From assembly GCA_964006375.1 (NCBI GenBank), contig OZ023262.1:90651654-90715653 (forward strand): a stretch of 64,000 nucleotides of DNA. Direction: 5' to 3'. Below are positions 15,956 through 27,133 of the stretch, in pieces. The notes under the pieces were generated by a model. It saw only the letters and a program-made list of their open reading frames with translations. It was not told the DNA's origin and did not search any database. Every line of letters begins with the position of its first letter. The stretch's first letter is position 1. A program made the translations under genes and the position numbers. This DNA comes from Tillus elongatus (lineage: Eukaryota > Arthropoda > Insecta > Coleoptera > Cleridae).

Positions 15956-18377
15956 TTTAACATATCCTTCTTGAATATCTGTGGCCTAAATTCTAACCTG
16001 AACTCAGTCCACCAATTCCTCCAGGCTCCAACTCCTCTTCCTCACAGAAACTTAAATCAGTGCCAAAACAGCCATTAATCACCTTAATTTCATGGGGTAT
16101 GAGCTCCTTACTTCCTTTAGATTGCATGGGGGCGTGTGCGCGTACGTCGGCGGAAATCTACCCTGCACCAGACTTCCCAATTTAGAAGCTGAAAGAAAAG
16201 ACAAACTATGGATAAAACTCTCTCTCAGGACTGCAACTAAATTCATCTGTTGCATTTATCGGTTACCTTCTGACAACGACTGTGTCGAGCTCTTGGACTA
16301 CCTTTCTGAAAAAACCGACCATCTGATTTCTGAATATCCTTCCTCCGAGGTCACTATTCTTGGTGACTTCAATGTCCATAATAAGGAATGGCTAGGATAT
16401 TCACAAACCGATGCACAAGGAAGAGCAGCGGAGGCCCTTGCAGTCAGCAATTATTTAGCCAATATGGTTCGGCAACCTACTTACTTTCCTCGCATCCCAA
16501 CACACAGCTCAAATCCGTTGGATCTTCTTCTTACTACAAGTTCTGACTGCTATAAGATATCAATCACCGCCCCCCTGGATCGCTCAAACCACAGCATGGT
16601 CACTGCTTCCTGCGCAATGCAACCCGAGGTCACCCAGTCATCACACCCACGTATCGTTTGGCACTACAACTCCGCGAAATAGGACGAAATGCGAGATTAC
16701 TTTTCGTCATTTCCATGGGCGTCTGTCTGCTTCTCTCATTCTGACCCCTTTGATATCTCACAAAACGTCAAAGGTCAAAGCTCACAAAAAGCTTCTACAC
16801 AATCCCAGTCAAGAAAACCGTCAAGCATTTAACGGCGCAAGAAACCGCTATGTCCGCATTCTTTCTAAGGCAAAAAACTCATTTAATAACCACATCCAAA
16901 ACACAGTCCTCTTAAACTCCGGCGGCAGCAAACCCTTCTGAACTCTTGCTAAATCTATTGGGAATAATTTCTGCAAGATCACGTTCCCACTCTTGTCTCA
17001 GGGGATGAAATTGTTTCTACCGCCCTGGGCAAGGCTGAACTTATTGCGTCGTTGTTCGCCGGCAATTCTACTCCCAACCCACCTCCAAATGTTCAACCGC
17101 CAACAGTTAAAACTAAAAAGGTACGAAAGATGCGCTCTTCTCTTAATACCAGGAAAGCCTCTAACCTTGACGAGATCCCAGCAATTGTTATCAAAAAATG
17201 CGCACAAGAACTTGCTCCTGTCCTGACTCATCTGTTTTAGACATCTTACAATAGAGGCATATTCCCTAGTAACTGGAAAACTGCTCGAGTACATCCCGTC
17301 CCCAAGAAAGAATCCAAAGCGCTTCCTAGCAACTACATGCCTATTTCTCTCCTTTCAGTCGTCTATAAAGTGATGGAAAAGTATATAAACACAGAATTAC
17401 TAAAATTTCTTGAAAAACAGAGTCTAATCCACGACAATAAGTATGGATTCCGTCAGCGCAGATCAACTGCCGACCTCCTTTCCCTTGTCACCCATTCTTG
17501 GAACAAGTCCATGGAACTACACGGTGAATCCCAGGTTGTCGCTCTAGACATATCCAAAGCATTCGACCAGGTCTGGCACGCAGCGCTGCTTAATAAACTA
17601 CCGGCCTATGGCCTACCACCAAAACTCTGTACGTGGACAGCAAATTTCCTCTCCAACCGAAGCATTTCTGTTGTCGTGGATGGCCATTCCTCTAAACTGT
17701 ATCCAATTAATGCAGGAGTTCCTCAAGGTTCATCTTTAGTCCCTACTTTGTTTCTTATCCACATCAATGACCTCCTTTCTAGCACATCCAACCCAGTTCA
17801 CAGTTACGCGGACGACAGCACCCTCCATTGAAATATACAATATTCTAAGCCTGTCTCTTTAGCCCAATTAGATGAGGATCGCAGACTCATGGAGGGTTCT
17901 ATCTCCGTGGATCTCCAAAAAGTATTAGACTGGGGAAGTAGAAATATTGCACAATTCAACTCCACCAAATCACAGTCTTGCTTTCTTTCTCATAAGAGAT
18001 ACATACACTAGCCCTAGACCCATTACAATAAACAACCAAGTTATTCAAATTAATGAGTCCTTTTCACTTGTTGGCGTTTCTGTGGATCAAAATCTCAAAT
18101 GGCACCAAGATGTCAAATCAATTGCAGAAGCGGCTGCGAAGAAATTAGGTTTCCTCTTCCGGAATCGCAAATACTTTTCACCAGCTAATCTATATACCTT
18201 ATATACTTCACAAATAAGACCAAACCTCGAATACTGCTCTCACATCTGGGGTGCTGCTGCCGCTTCTACACTCGCTATCCTGGACTCCATTCAGAAGAGA
18301 GCTATACGTCTCATCGGTGACCCTACCCACACCCGAAGGCTGCCCTCCCTTGCCCACCGACGTGCCGTTGGTGACCT

Positions 18378-18475
<98 letters not shown>

Positions 18476-18790
18476 TAGATATCTGCACGGGCACTGCTCA
18501 GAGGAGCTTTCTTCCATAGTTCCTCCACCTGCTGCCCCCAACAGATCTACCAGGGGAACAGAGCGAATGCACTCTTGTACTGTCTAGGTCACCAGACATA
18601 GAACATCTTGTTATGCCCGCTCTTTTGTCCCGAGGACTTCCAAATTGTGGAATTCCTTGCCGGCACATGTTTTTCCTTCTTCCCCGAACCTCCAAACCTT
18701 CAAGTCCAGAATTAACCAGTTGCCTCTTTCCTCCTTGTCGACACCCACGGTACGATATTATTTAGGCTGTAAGCGCTCGTGGTGTATTGT
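15956..18790 (+). pseudogene. Endonuclease-reverse transcriptase, jockey/CR1-like, decayed
   Basis: Target-primed retrotransposition enzyme, now dead. In order: an endonuclease start (FLNICGLNSN at about 15966), the rest of the apurinic-type endonuclease in one frame at 16092-16682 with ILGDFNVHNKEW and DRSNHSMV, then stops and shifts through the linker to about 17330. The reverse transcriptase block at 17337-17831 has KYGFRQRRST, ALDISKAFDQVWHAAL, INAGVPQGSS and the catalytic SYADDSTLH followed at once by a TGA stop. The thumb region is at 17947-18380 (NLEYCSHIWG). The C-terminus beyond a CT microsatellite reads PRTSKLWNSLPAHVF when a frame change is allowed. Several stops and frameshifts make it non-functional. 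The clade is inferred from motif style. Confidence 0.85.
18380..18471 (+). repeat. (CT)n microsatellite inside the retrotransposon coding region
   Basis: About 92 bp of CT lying between AVGDLT and a downstream segment (GTCSEELSS-like when re-framed), where related proteins have only a few residues. It gives a Leu-Ser run on plus and an Arg-Glu run on minus; both are artefacts. Confidence 0.95.
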
Positions 18791-18845
18791 TGAAATTTAA
18801 AAAAAATGCATTTCAATTAATTTTTGTCTTTTGAATTAAACCTGT

Positions 18846-19015
18846 AACCTATTATAACCAACTTTGGTAGGTAGGTTTACGATATAAAAGGTAATCTATA
18901 CACCAAAATTTATATTTCTATGTTGCAATAAAAAAGTGATAATAAAATATTTGATGCCAGATCATTTCTATGGAAATTCACTACCGTAACGCACTTGCTG
19001 CGTCCAGGCTTTTTT
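18846..19015 (+). repeat. TA-carrier distal fragment with MITE-type end
   Basis: Closely matches 63135-63285: GGTAGGTAGGTTTACGATAT, ACACCAAAATTTATATTTCT and the terminus TACCGTAACGCACTTGCTGC. It abuts the truncated right arm of foldback element B, which suggests a rearranged junction. Confidence 0.65.
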
Positions 19016-19799
19016 TTTAAATAATGCAATTAATTAAATCATTACCTCCGCAGGGAGACTAAATATTTAACAGCAACAAAATACTTATTGCTTATTTAAC
19101 GTCTAATTCAGAAGCAATGGTTGTTTTATTTAATATTCTAAATAATTATAGACCTTCTGGTTCTGATTTTAAACTTTTTGTATTGTCTAAAATATTTATA
19201 TTATGTACAAGCGGTTTAGGTCTGAAGAGTTTATTGTGGAATTCAGACTTTAACGTAGACTTCAGTAGCCACTATTTATCATTTATCAAGAGGACGACGT
19301 TATAAGAATTGTTTAGAGTCCGTTTCGAAAGCCTTTTGTTTATCTAAAATCTGTTTCATGTAAAAACACCGGGACAATAGAGTGAGTTATATCCGAATGG
19401 TCTGCTGTATCACTGATATATTGTTTGTAGTTTTTTGTTAATGGAATCTTTGATTCCGTTTTTGTGTGGGAAGAGTTCCACGTTATGTGAATGGGCATTA
19501 CCACAGTCCAAAGGCGACGTAAGTTCGTCGTCGCACCCATAACAGTGTGTCCTCAGCAGCCCCACTGATCTCTTTGTAGTATGCGCACCTCATCTATTGG
19601 ACCTTGTTTTGCAAAAGTTTTTCCTTTGGTCTACTTCTATCATTTTTTCAAAGTGTAGGTGTGATACAAACAATGTTGTCCGAAAGTTATTATTGTTCGG
19701 ACTATGAAGGAAGGTTTACCATATTCCTATCAATATCTAGCATATTTGTGAATTTCCTTTAAAAAATCACCTATGAGTAGACGACGATTTTTGAATTGT
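19016..19799. other. Intergenic, no gene recognised
   Basis: Only short, featureless frames; no repeat family recognised. Confidence 0.5.
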
Positions 19800-19839
19800 G
19801 AAAAAATTACTAGGCCCCCAGTACATGTCCGGGGTCAGT

Positions 19840-19996
<157 letters not shown>

Positions 19997-20878
19997 ACAC
20001 CGATAACTCAAGAAATAATAGAACGAATTTGATTAAATTTGGTGAGTACCTTCACTTTGCAAGTGGCTTAGATAAGTTCGTTATCCAGGAAAATCGGCCC
20101 AGTTTTTCCCGGAATATTTTGTGTTTTCTTAGGGAACATTTATATATCTCCGGCAATAACAAAGTTATAGCAACCAAATCTGGTACGGGGTTTACAACAT
20201 AAAAAGTGAACTATGAACCAAAATTGTGATCTGTAAGTTAAAAGACAAAAAAGGTATAGGTATTAATTTTTTTAAAGTATTTTCCTTTTAAAACATCGGT
20301 CGCGATTAAGGCGTCAAAACTGGCAATATTTAGACAAATAACTTGTAACGATTGCGGGTTATGTAGAGAAAATGTATCAAGAAGAATGTTTTACAAACCC
20401 TTAAGTTTAAGCTTCAACCACCATTGTCCTTCAATTTACTAAAATATTTCCAGAAAATTCATTCTCTGGTGATTTGGCAGTAGTTTTAGTAGATTTCCGT
20501 AGACAAAGTTTGCTAATTAGGAGACCGCCACTTTTAAATATAAAAAAGATTTTTTCAAATGACCGCGAAATAGGCCCCATAGAACCCATGTCCAGGGTTA
20601 GTTTCAGTTTTTATTCGTTTTCATATATACAGGCTGACGCATTTATACGGTAAAGCTCAATATATCCGTTATTACACAAAATACGAAAAAATATTGTGTA
20701 CGTTAATAATATAGTGTCTTGAGCTGCATCTAATAAAATTATTTTGACAATCAGAGGCTGGCCCGTAAGTCGTTGGTGAGACAAATTTTTTTTTAGTCGA
20801 ATACGCCTTATATTAATGCATTTTTACATTTTTGCATTGTCCATCGAAATATAAATGCATGTTTGTACGAAAAAAAAT

Positions 20879-21546
20879 TCAGGACCTAGCATAAGTGCGT
20901 TATGGTAGCGAACGTTTATTAAATGCTTCTGATTACAATAACTCAATTTGCCATTGACATAGGTTTCGTTGGTCAAAAAACCAGTTTTTTCGGGAACATT
21001 TTAAGTTTATTTTCAGAAAATTTTTAGAGCCTCGGTGGTTCAGGGGTAAGAACGTGTGCCTCTGAACCGAAGGGTACTGGGTTCTATCCCAGGGTTCTCC
21101 TTTCATTTTTTCAGTACAAACTGTAACATTACCATCAACCGAGGTTCTGGCATTGGTATTTGAGCAAGTTGAATGTCTGCACGTTCCGCCCTTTGGAGGG
21201 AGCGTAAAGCCGTCGGTCCCGGGTCCATGCGATGTTGGGCACGTTAAATATCCATACCCTCCTTACATAAAGGTAGGGGTTCGGCAAAATTTCCAGGATA
21301 GTGAGGTGAAACTGCTCCCTGGTGTCGGTGATAGGTCATAGTCGCGGAAATAGACCGATGTTAAAGAAACAAAAAACACAAAACAGAAAATGTTTGTACA
21401 TTTTCAAACAATAAAGTTATTTTGATGAAATATGGTACATTGTTTCTATTATATAGGTTATGATGCCTGCTTTCTACAAAACACATATTTGCTATTAAAA
21501 ACATTTTTTATGAAAATTCACTAAAATAACGCGCTTATTGCGTGCA
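20879..21546. mobile_element. MITE, copy 4, split by a SINE
   Basis: Begins CAGGACCTAGCATAAGTGCG and ends AACGCGCTTATTGCGTGCAG. Removing 21026-21383 leaves about 300 bp collinear, in inverted orientation, with the copies at 5147 and 40292. Confidence 0.7.
21026..21383 (+). mobile_element. tRNA-derived SINE (full length)
   Basis: About 358 bp starting AGAGCCTCGGTGGTTCAGGG. The head has a tRNA-like A box region (TGGTTCAGGGGTAAG, about 21037) and a B box (GGGTTCTATCCC, 21079-21090), the internal RNA polymerase III promoter. The body contains CGTTCCGCCCTTTGG and the 3' part CGGAAATAGACCGATGTTAA, ending A-rich. It is flanked by near-identical 12-bp repeats CAGAAAATTTTT (21014-21025) and CAGAAAATGTTT (21384-21395), a plausible target duplication. 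The head cannot fold as a functional tRNA as written, so it is not a tRNA gene. Confidence 0.85.
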
Positions 21547-21554
21547 GACTTTCT

Positions 21555-22330
21555 CTTCTCTCACCTCTCCCAGCACACTTTTATTTCTCCTTCTATTACT
21601 ATTACCACTATTACACTATTATATTTTACTGTATAAAATACACGAAATTTACATTAGATTTTTTCACTAAGTAAACAAACAGCAAAAAATAAAGACTCGC
21701 AGGCGTCGAAACTCGTATGCGAGACATGTAAAAAAAACATGACAATGCATCACAGTGTACAATTCTAAATTAGAAACAACAATGCAAAAACGTAACACTC
21801 CAATACACAGAAGTCTTAACTGCAAAACACAAATATATACTGTATATAAAAAACCACAAAATAAAATCTAATAGCACAAAATATAAGACAATCAAGTACG
21901 GGTCAAAATCTTAAACTCTATAAAATACACATATCAATCATAAAAAACAAGAAAAATTGCCCATCAGATATAGCTCGTACATAGGTGCCACACAGTAACA
22001 TATAAAGCATAACAATTTTACAAATATCAAACAAAAACTTCAAAACTACGACTAACTCAACAACAAAAAATCATTCACAAATTGCTTCGTAGATTTAAGA
22101 TAATTTTTTTTTGAATTTTCTTTTAAATCTTGTCAAATTGCCAGCATTAGGAAACTCATATGGTATGTATTTATAAAATCGCGGTGCCAGATAATTAAAG
22201 CTTCTTTGGCCAACTGTCTTGGCAACGAAGGGAGTTCTAAACACCCTGCCTCTGTTCGGTGTATCATAACTGTGTTCTACCAGTGACATATCTGACTTAT
22301 TTTTAAACTGTCTAACATTTGTAACGATTG
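21555..22330 (-). mobile_element. 3' end of a non-LTR retrotransposon (antisense)
   Basis: The minus-strand frame at 22289-22095 reads YDTPNRGRVF, KTVGQRSFNYLAPRFYKYIP and LTRFKRKFKKKLS and then stops. This is the usual C-terminal tail of jockey/RTE-type polymerase proteins (NTRHRNKL... GQRSFNY... FKRK). About 500 bp of A-rich 3' untranslated sequence follows down to about 21555. Upstream polymerase motifs were not found, so it is a 5'-truncated copy. Confidence 0.7.
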
Positions 22331-25015
22331 CCTCTTTTTATTCAGCATCGATACTACTTTGATGACATAAAGAAAACCCCCAAGAAGCTTAAATAATAGC
22401 CGGTAACTTTATCTCTGAGAAGCATTTATAATTTTAGTTTCATAATTATTTGTTGAAAATTCGCTAATATCTATCGTAATGCCCGTACTGTGTTCCTTTT
22501 ATGTACGTTAAAATTCAAATATCGGAGACGGGATATTTTTATTGAGGAAAAACACCGTATTGTTCTGGAAGCTTCTAGACAAGGTGCAGCTGACATCATC
22601 ATGATGTAATAGCCCGGTCGTCAGGCAGTAACCGTTGAGGAACACGAACCCAGAATAGGTCAAAACTAGATCTTGCGCTCTATCTCCTTGCGACACATGG
22701 GGCTAGAGAAGATCACGAACGACCGTTGGAGAAGACGCGCCAAAGTCGGCGGAGGTTTGGGCGCGGCACACGCTGGCATCGAGGCAGTTGGTTTTGGGCA
22801 AAGAGACTGTTAACATCGTTGAAACTGTCGGGGCTTGTTATCACTCAAAAATGGTGTAATATCTTATCTTTTACCACTAATATCGTCTAATATAGTTATC
22901 GGTGGGTGCTATAAGTGTTTTGATCTAGATTTAATTAAAATTTAATAGTCCATTTTGAAGAAAACTTAAGTTAAACGGTCAGCCTTTGTTTTCCGCAATA
23001 GTGAATGTCTCTAACGCACATTTAAAGTTTCAGATTTCAAAAGCAAATCAGCTTTCAACTTCCGTATACGTCCAGTTATTTTTTTTGCCTGTAGAAGTTT
23101 CAGTTAAATCACCTGCTGGTTACGTCACTTCAACAGCTGTAGGCTTAAAGGGCAGCTTTACCTATCCCGTCTAGCAATACAATGGTACGTAACGACTTGT
23201 CTGGTTAACACCCAAGAAAAGCCTTTCCTCCACTTCTTGACTCCTCTCTGGGAAGAGATTAAGAGACTATGGTGGGCACTGATAGGTGAGGTCTACCTAT
23301 GTAACACCCGTAATCAACCAACAGGTGAATGGGGATTATTTAGGTCCCACGCATAATCCAGCTCTGGTGAGTCCTTTAAGTTTTATCTGTGTGTGATTTT
23401 CATACGTCATCTAAATTTTCAATCATTTTTGAAATATAAACTTTGATCCAGCAAAATTAAACTAGACTTTTATCAGTGAGATTGTGGCTTAAAAGTAACT
23501 GTATTTTGTATCTTTTTCTTAATATTTTGTCAGTAACGTAAATCCAGATATTTCACTGTGTAATTTGGAATTCATCAATGTTTTGTTTACCAACTACCTA
23601 ACCTTCAAATGTTTTAACTTTTTCATTTATAATCAGTAAATAGGAATTTGGGTTTGTATTTGTGTGAGCTTCTCTCAGCAATTTTTCTTTAAAGAATAAG
23701 ATCCACCTGGCCAGAATAGTATCTAGGAATTCCACCTAAATCTATCTAAAAATTTGAGAACATCAGTAGATCTGATTAAAAGACGATAACCTTAAGATTT
23801 AATGTTTATTTTCATGCTAGTAATAAACAACATTTTAATTTTTTTCCAGTACATATGTAATATTTACTTTCTTTTCTTTGTAACATAATATCCGTCACTT
23901 TTTTTTGTTCTTGTAATATGTAATAGCTAATTTCTTTGTTATGACATTTAATATTTGTTTTGTTTTTCTTGTGAAATGCAATGTTTATTTTAGTTTACCA
24001 GGAGCACTGAATTAATTTGCTCCCTCAACAATTTATATCAATAAATTTAAATATTTACCTTTTTTAATATCTGTTTAATTGAACAATTCCTCCCTAAAAC
24101 CTCCTAACGTTGGTGACGACGTGAGTCAAGATTCTTTATATCTACTATCTAGATCTCGAAGAATTTAGAAAGCATCCCAGTAACAGTGTTCTGACCTGAA
24201 GGTCTCATAAATCTAGGACTTCGGGTAGAACAACTTAAAAGTCGTGTAAGTATTTAACTATCTTAACATCTTCTAACCTTACAAAGTGTTCTTAAGCCTG
24301 TAAATAATTAATCTGAGGGATAGGTACTTTTAGGTTAGGGCTTAGTAGATGATGGTGACCTCACTATCGTCCGGATTTGGATCTACTTGAGGTCAATCAC
24401 CAGATATTACTCAAGAATAACAACCAAATAAATACGCTCGGTCTTTCATAGTCCTTTACTTTAAACCTTATGAAAGGTTACCCTGTCATTCAGTGGTAGA
24501 ACTTTCAATTTCGTTTTAGGACGGTTACACATTGACAATAAAGTAGAACAATAATCCAGTTTCCTTGTAAAGAAGGTCACTTAGATACATATGGTGCTTG
24601 TTGAGAATAATTTACAAAAACCGCTTTTGTACTATTTCTAGTTTTGTAACATATATTCTTGCAACACCACCACATCCACTAAATCCGTATGTTAGATGGG
24701 TTTCCACCCGAGCTTGATACAATATTCTGAGGTGATACCTTCCCTTTCTTATCTTTTCCGTGTCTATATACGAAAACTTTTTTGCTCTTCATGATTATTT
24801 AAAGGGTGGATTTTTAGCTCATACATTATAATACCTTATAGGTATCACTTGATTAACCTCTTATTTGGGCCCAAGTTCAAATGTTTATTAGTGGCGCAAC
24901 TTGAATGATTTCTGCCCCACACAAAATTATTTACTTCTTACCCTTGAAACGCACTGTATATGATGAATTAACTAAGATAAGTTTGTCACTTATAAATAAA
25001 CTCTTTAAACAAAAT
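22331..25015. other. Long intergenic stretch, no gene recognised
   Basis: Includes a GC-richer patch at about 22660-22800 with an unassigned minus-strand frame (22696-22508) and plain AT-rich sequence at 23400-24900. I found no domains, no RNA genes and no named repeats. Confidence 0.45.
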
Positions 25016-25539
25016 ATATACAGTGTGGAAAAAGTATGGACTACCCTTAATAACTACGTTATTTTTTTGGAAAACGCTCGAACACGTTAATTTAGTTTTT
25101 AATTAGCCTACTTTTTTATCCAATTTAATAACGGCTGTCAAAGGTATGACGTCATCTAAATTTTTTTTAAATTGCAGTATGCGGCTTGTGATACATCATT
25201 TGAAAGCTCTTATCTCGCGTAGTATACTTCTAAATTTTGGCGCAATCTACCACGCATTTTCAAAAGGCTACCTTTTTTCCTGAAAACAAAATGTTCAATC
25301 AACTACGAACAAATGACTTAATTCTGTCATTTTATTTCTTTAAAGGTATATCGAATGTGGTTTTCAGTTATCAATTGCACTAAAGGAGAGTAGTACTAGT
25401 AGTGTTATTCTGTAAAATAAGAAAACATAAGAGGAACACAACCAAGAAAATATGTATGTCAAATGAAATCAAATAGATAAATACAAATAACAATAGGGGA
25501 TGAGCTGCGATTGATAAATCAATAATTTTATTTCAGTAA
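25016..25539. other. Possible mariner terminus and spacer
   Basis: ATATACAGTGTGGAAAAAGT at 25016 looks like a mariner-type end after TA. No matching partner end was fixed, so the element belonging to the coding fragment at 25540 is not delimited. Confidence 0.35.
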
Positions 25540-25865
25540 GTGTTGAAAATGTTGTCCGTTAACTACTTGACAATGTCCAAGTCTAGAAACATACTCTTCT
25601 TGAACATTGTGTATTATTTCTGGTAGAATTTTTCTTAAATCATCAATATTACTTGGGCGATTTAAAAACACTTCGATCTTAAATAACCCCAGAAAAAGTC
25701 CAGAGGTGGCATATTAGGTGATCTCGCTGGCCATTAAACGGCACCTCATCTACCACTCTATTTTCTTTGAAATGCCAGAATAAGATAGTCTCGAACTTCT
25801 CTTGCATAATGTGCTAGAGCACCATCTTGTTGTAGCCAAATCTATGGATTATGGACTAGGGAAAT
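25540..25865 (-). pseudogene. Mariner-like transposase C-terminal remnant
   Basis: Minus-strand translation over two frames gives WLQQDGALAHYAREVRDYL, then WPARSPNMPPLDFFWGYLRS and a tail ending VVNGQHFQHLLK. These are the second and third catalytic regions and the typical C-terminus of the insect mariner-like proteins in this window (compare VNGEHFEHLIK at 58540). The third aspartate is replaced by Asn (SPN) and there are frameshifts and stops. The N-terminal half is not recognisable. Confidence 0.8.
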
Positions 25866-26049
25866 TCATGGAATACTTTTGGTAATGTCTTGCAGAAATT
25901 TAGACACAGATTTGGCTATTGTTTAGCAATGTGATGTGATATTATGTACACACTTTAAAATTGTAATATGAATACCAGAATTCCGTTTATGTAGACGAAT
26001 AAACAACTTAAAACTTACATCATTGAACTTACCTCTTAAATGCTTATTA

Positions 26050-26432
26050 TAATCTGAAAAATATACAGGTTGTTCCATTTAAAATAACAAAGGTGGTACT
26101 ATTTCTCAGCCACCCTGTATAGTTACACATACTTTTTTACTTGTCGAAAGTGTATTGAACTTAGATACATCAACATACCAAGAGTCAAAAAAGTATGTTC
26201 CGTAGTTTCCGAAATATTCAGAATTTTTGAAAATTATTTTTAACAACCATTTTTTCAGTACTGAATGAAGAGATTTGAATTGAATTTGAAAAAGACTTCA
26301 AATACAATTAGACCTTAGAATAGATGTAAATTTAGAAAACGCAAAAAATTACAGATTGTTCTATTTGAAATAAAAATGTTGGTATTATTTTACACATACT
26401 TTTTTACTTCTTAACGGAATATTAAATTTAAG
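26050..26432. repeat. Mariner-terminus-like ends and tandem duplicate around the 26435 element
   Basis: ACAGGTTGTTCCATTTAAAA and CCACCCTGTATAG bracket about 50 bp. Text from ACATACTTTTTTACTT at about 26127 to the TATGTTCCGTAGTTTCCGAA at about 26191 recurs, split by the inserted mariner, at 26395-26432 and 28808-28855 (TATGTTTGGTAGTTTCGAAA). The element therefore inserted into the second copy of a tandem duplication. Confidence 0.55.
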
Positions 26433-27133
26433 TACAGGATGGCTCAAATTCGAGCCTCATCATTGGTATCTCGGAAACTGTAAGAGCTATAACGTCGATT
26501 AAATTATGGCAAAGTTGCGTAATTTGATGCTCAGCAGAATGCAGTTTAGAAAATTAGAAAATTCCGAATACTTCCGGTGATAATCGGAAAAACCGAAAAC
26601 TCATAAAATCTGTTTTATTTTTTCTGGCGTTATTTGAAAATATATAGCAAAATGAATCACACTTCATGAAAATCACTTTTCCTCTCCTACAATATGGCAT
26701 TTCTAATTTTGAGATCCAATGTTTTGTCTTTCAGAAACCATCATCAACTCCATTTCTTTAAATACGGCCCAAGATTTTTTATTTCATATTTTGTTACCTT
26801 TGGACTACCTCAAAACAATGCCTCATCACAACTTTTGAATTTCAAACGTTTTGATAACAAAAAATGACATTTTCCGTCTTTCTTGAAAATATTTAATACG
26901 ACTCTGCTTTTGAAACAAAATATTTCTTCAATAATATAATTTGATTAGGTAAACATAAACCCGAATTTATGATTATGAGTCAAATATTTTAAGTTCAATC
27001 CAATGCAATGCAATGACATGTCTGTTCGTTCATCTCGGAGGCTTTGATATTCAGAAATATGAAGCTTGCTCGTCATAATATGACAATAACTTTTGACAAT
27101 TTAACTTTCAAAATAATCATTAAGAGAGCAAAA

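Larger units (their letters stand above)
15706..18806 (+). mobile_element. Non-LTR retrotransposon inserted in foldback element B
   Basis: About 3.1 kb of markedly less AT-rich sequence carrying endonuclease and reverse transcriptase remnants and ending in an A-rich tail at 18796-18806. It interrupts the foldback arm at the point where the intact element A reads ATATTTCATTTCAATTAAC, so insertion postdates the foldback element. A 5' leader of about 240 bp precedes the endonuclease. No ORF1 is recognisable. The exact target duplication is not resolvable in this AT-rich site. Confidence 0.75.
13860..18845 (+). mobile_element. Foldback element B, interrupted by a retrotransposon
   Basis: Same family as 6711-7760 in the opposite orientation. 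Two tandem units lie at 13870-14205 (TTTGAAAGGGTATACTCCTG, then TTTGAAAGGGTATGCTCCTG). The outer left arm lies at 14340-14430 (CAGACTTCAAAATAGGCACT). The inner arms at about 15367-15430 and 15635-15705 are inverted repeats (GCGCTACCTACTTTTATG against its complement). The outer right arm resumes only at about 18807-18845 (ATTTCAATTAATTTTTGTCT). The 3.1 kb between 15706 and 18806 is a foreign non-LTR element. The outer right arm stops at about 18845, about 50 bp short of the expected end. Confidence 0.65.

Noticed and set aside
18208..18528. Long Arg-Glu and Leu-Ser frames around 18.4 kb
   Set aside because: They are produced by the (CT)n array inside a dead retrotransposon.
21026..21100. Possible tRNA gene (A and B box present)
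   Set aside because: No complete cloverleaf, it continues into a 280-bp body with A-rich tail and target duplication, and related copies exist; it is a SINE head.
22508..22696. Minus-strand frame in a GC-richer patch, considered as polymerase fragment
   Set aside because: No motif of any reverse transcriptase or transposase can be aligned to it by eye.
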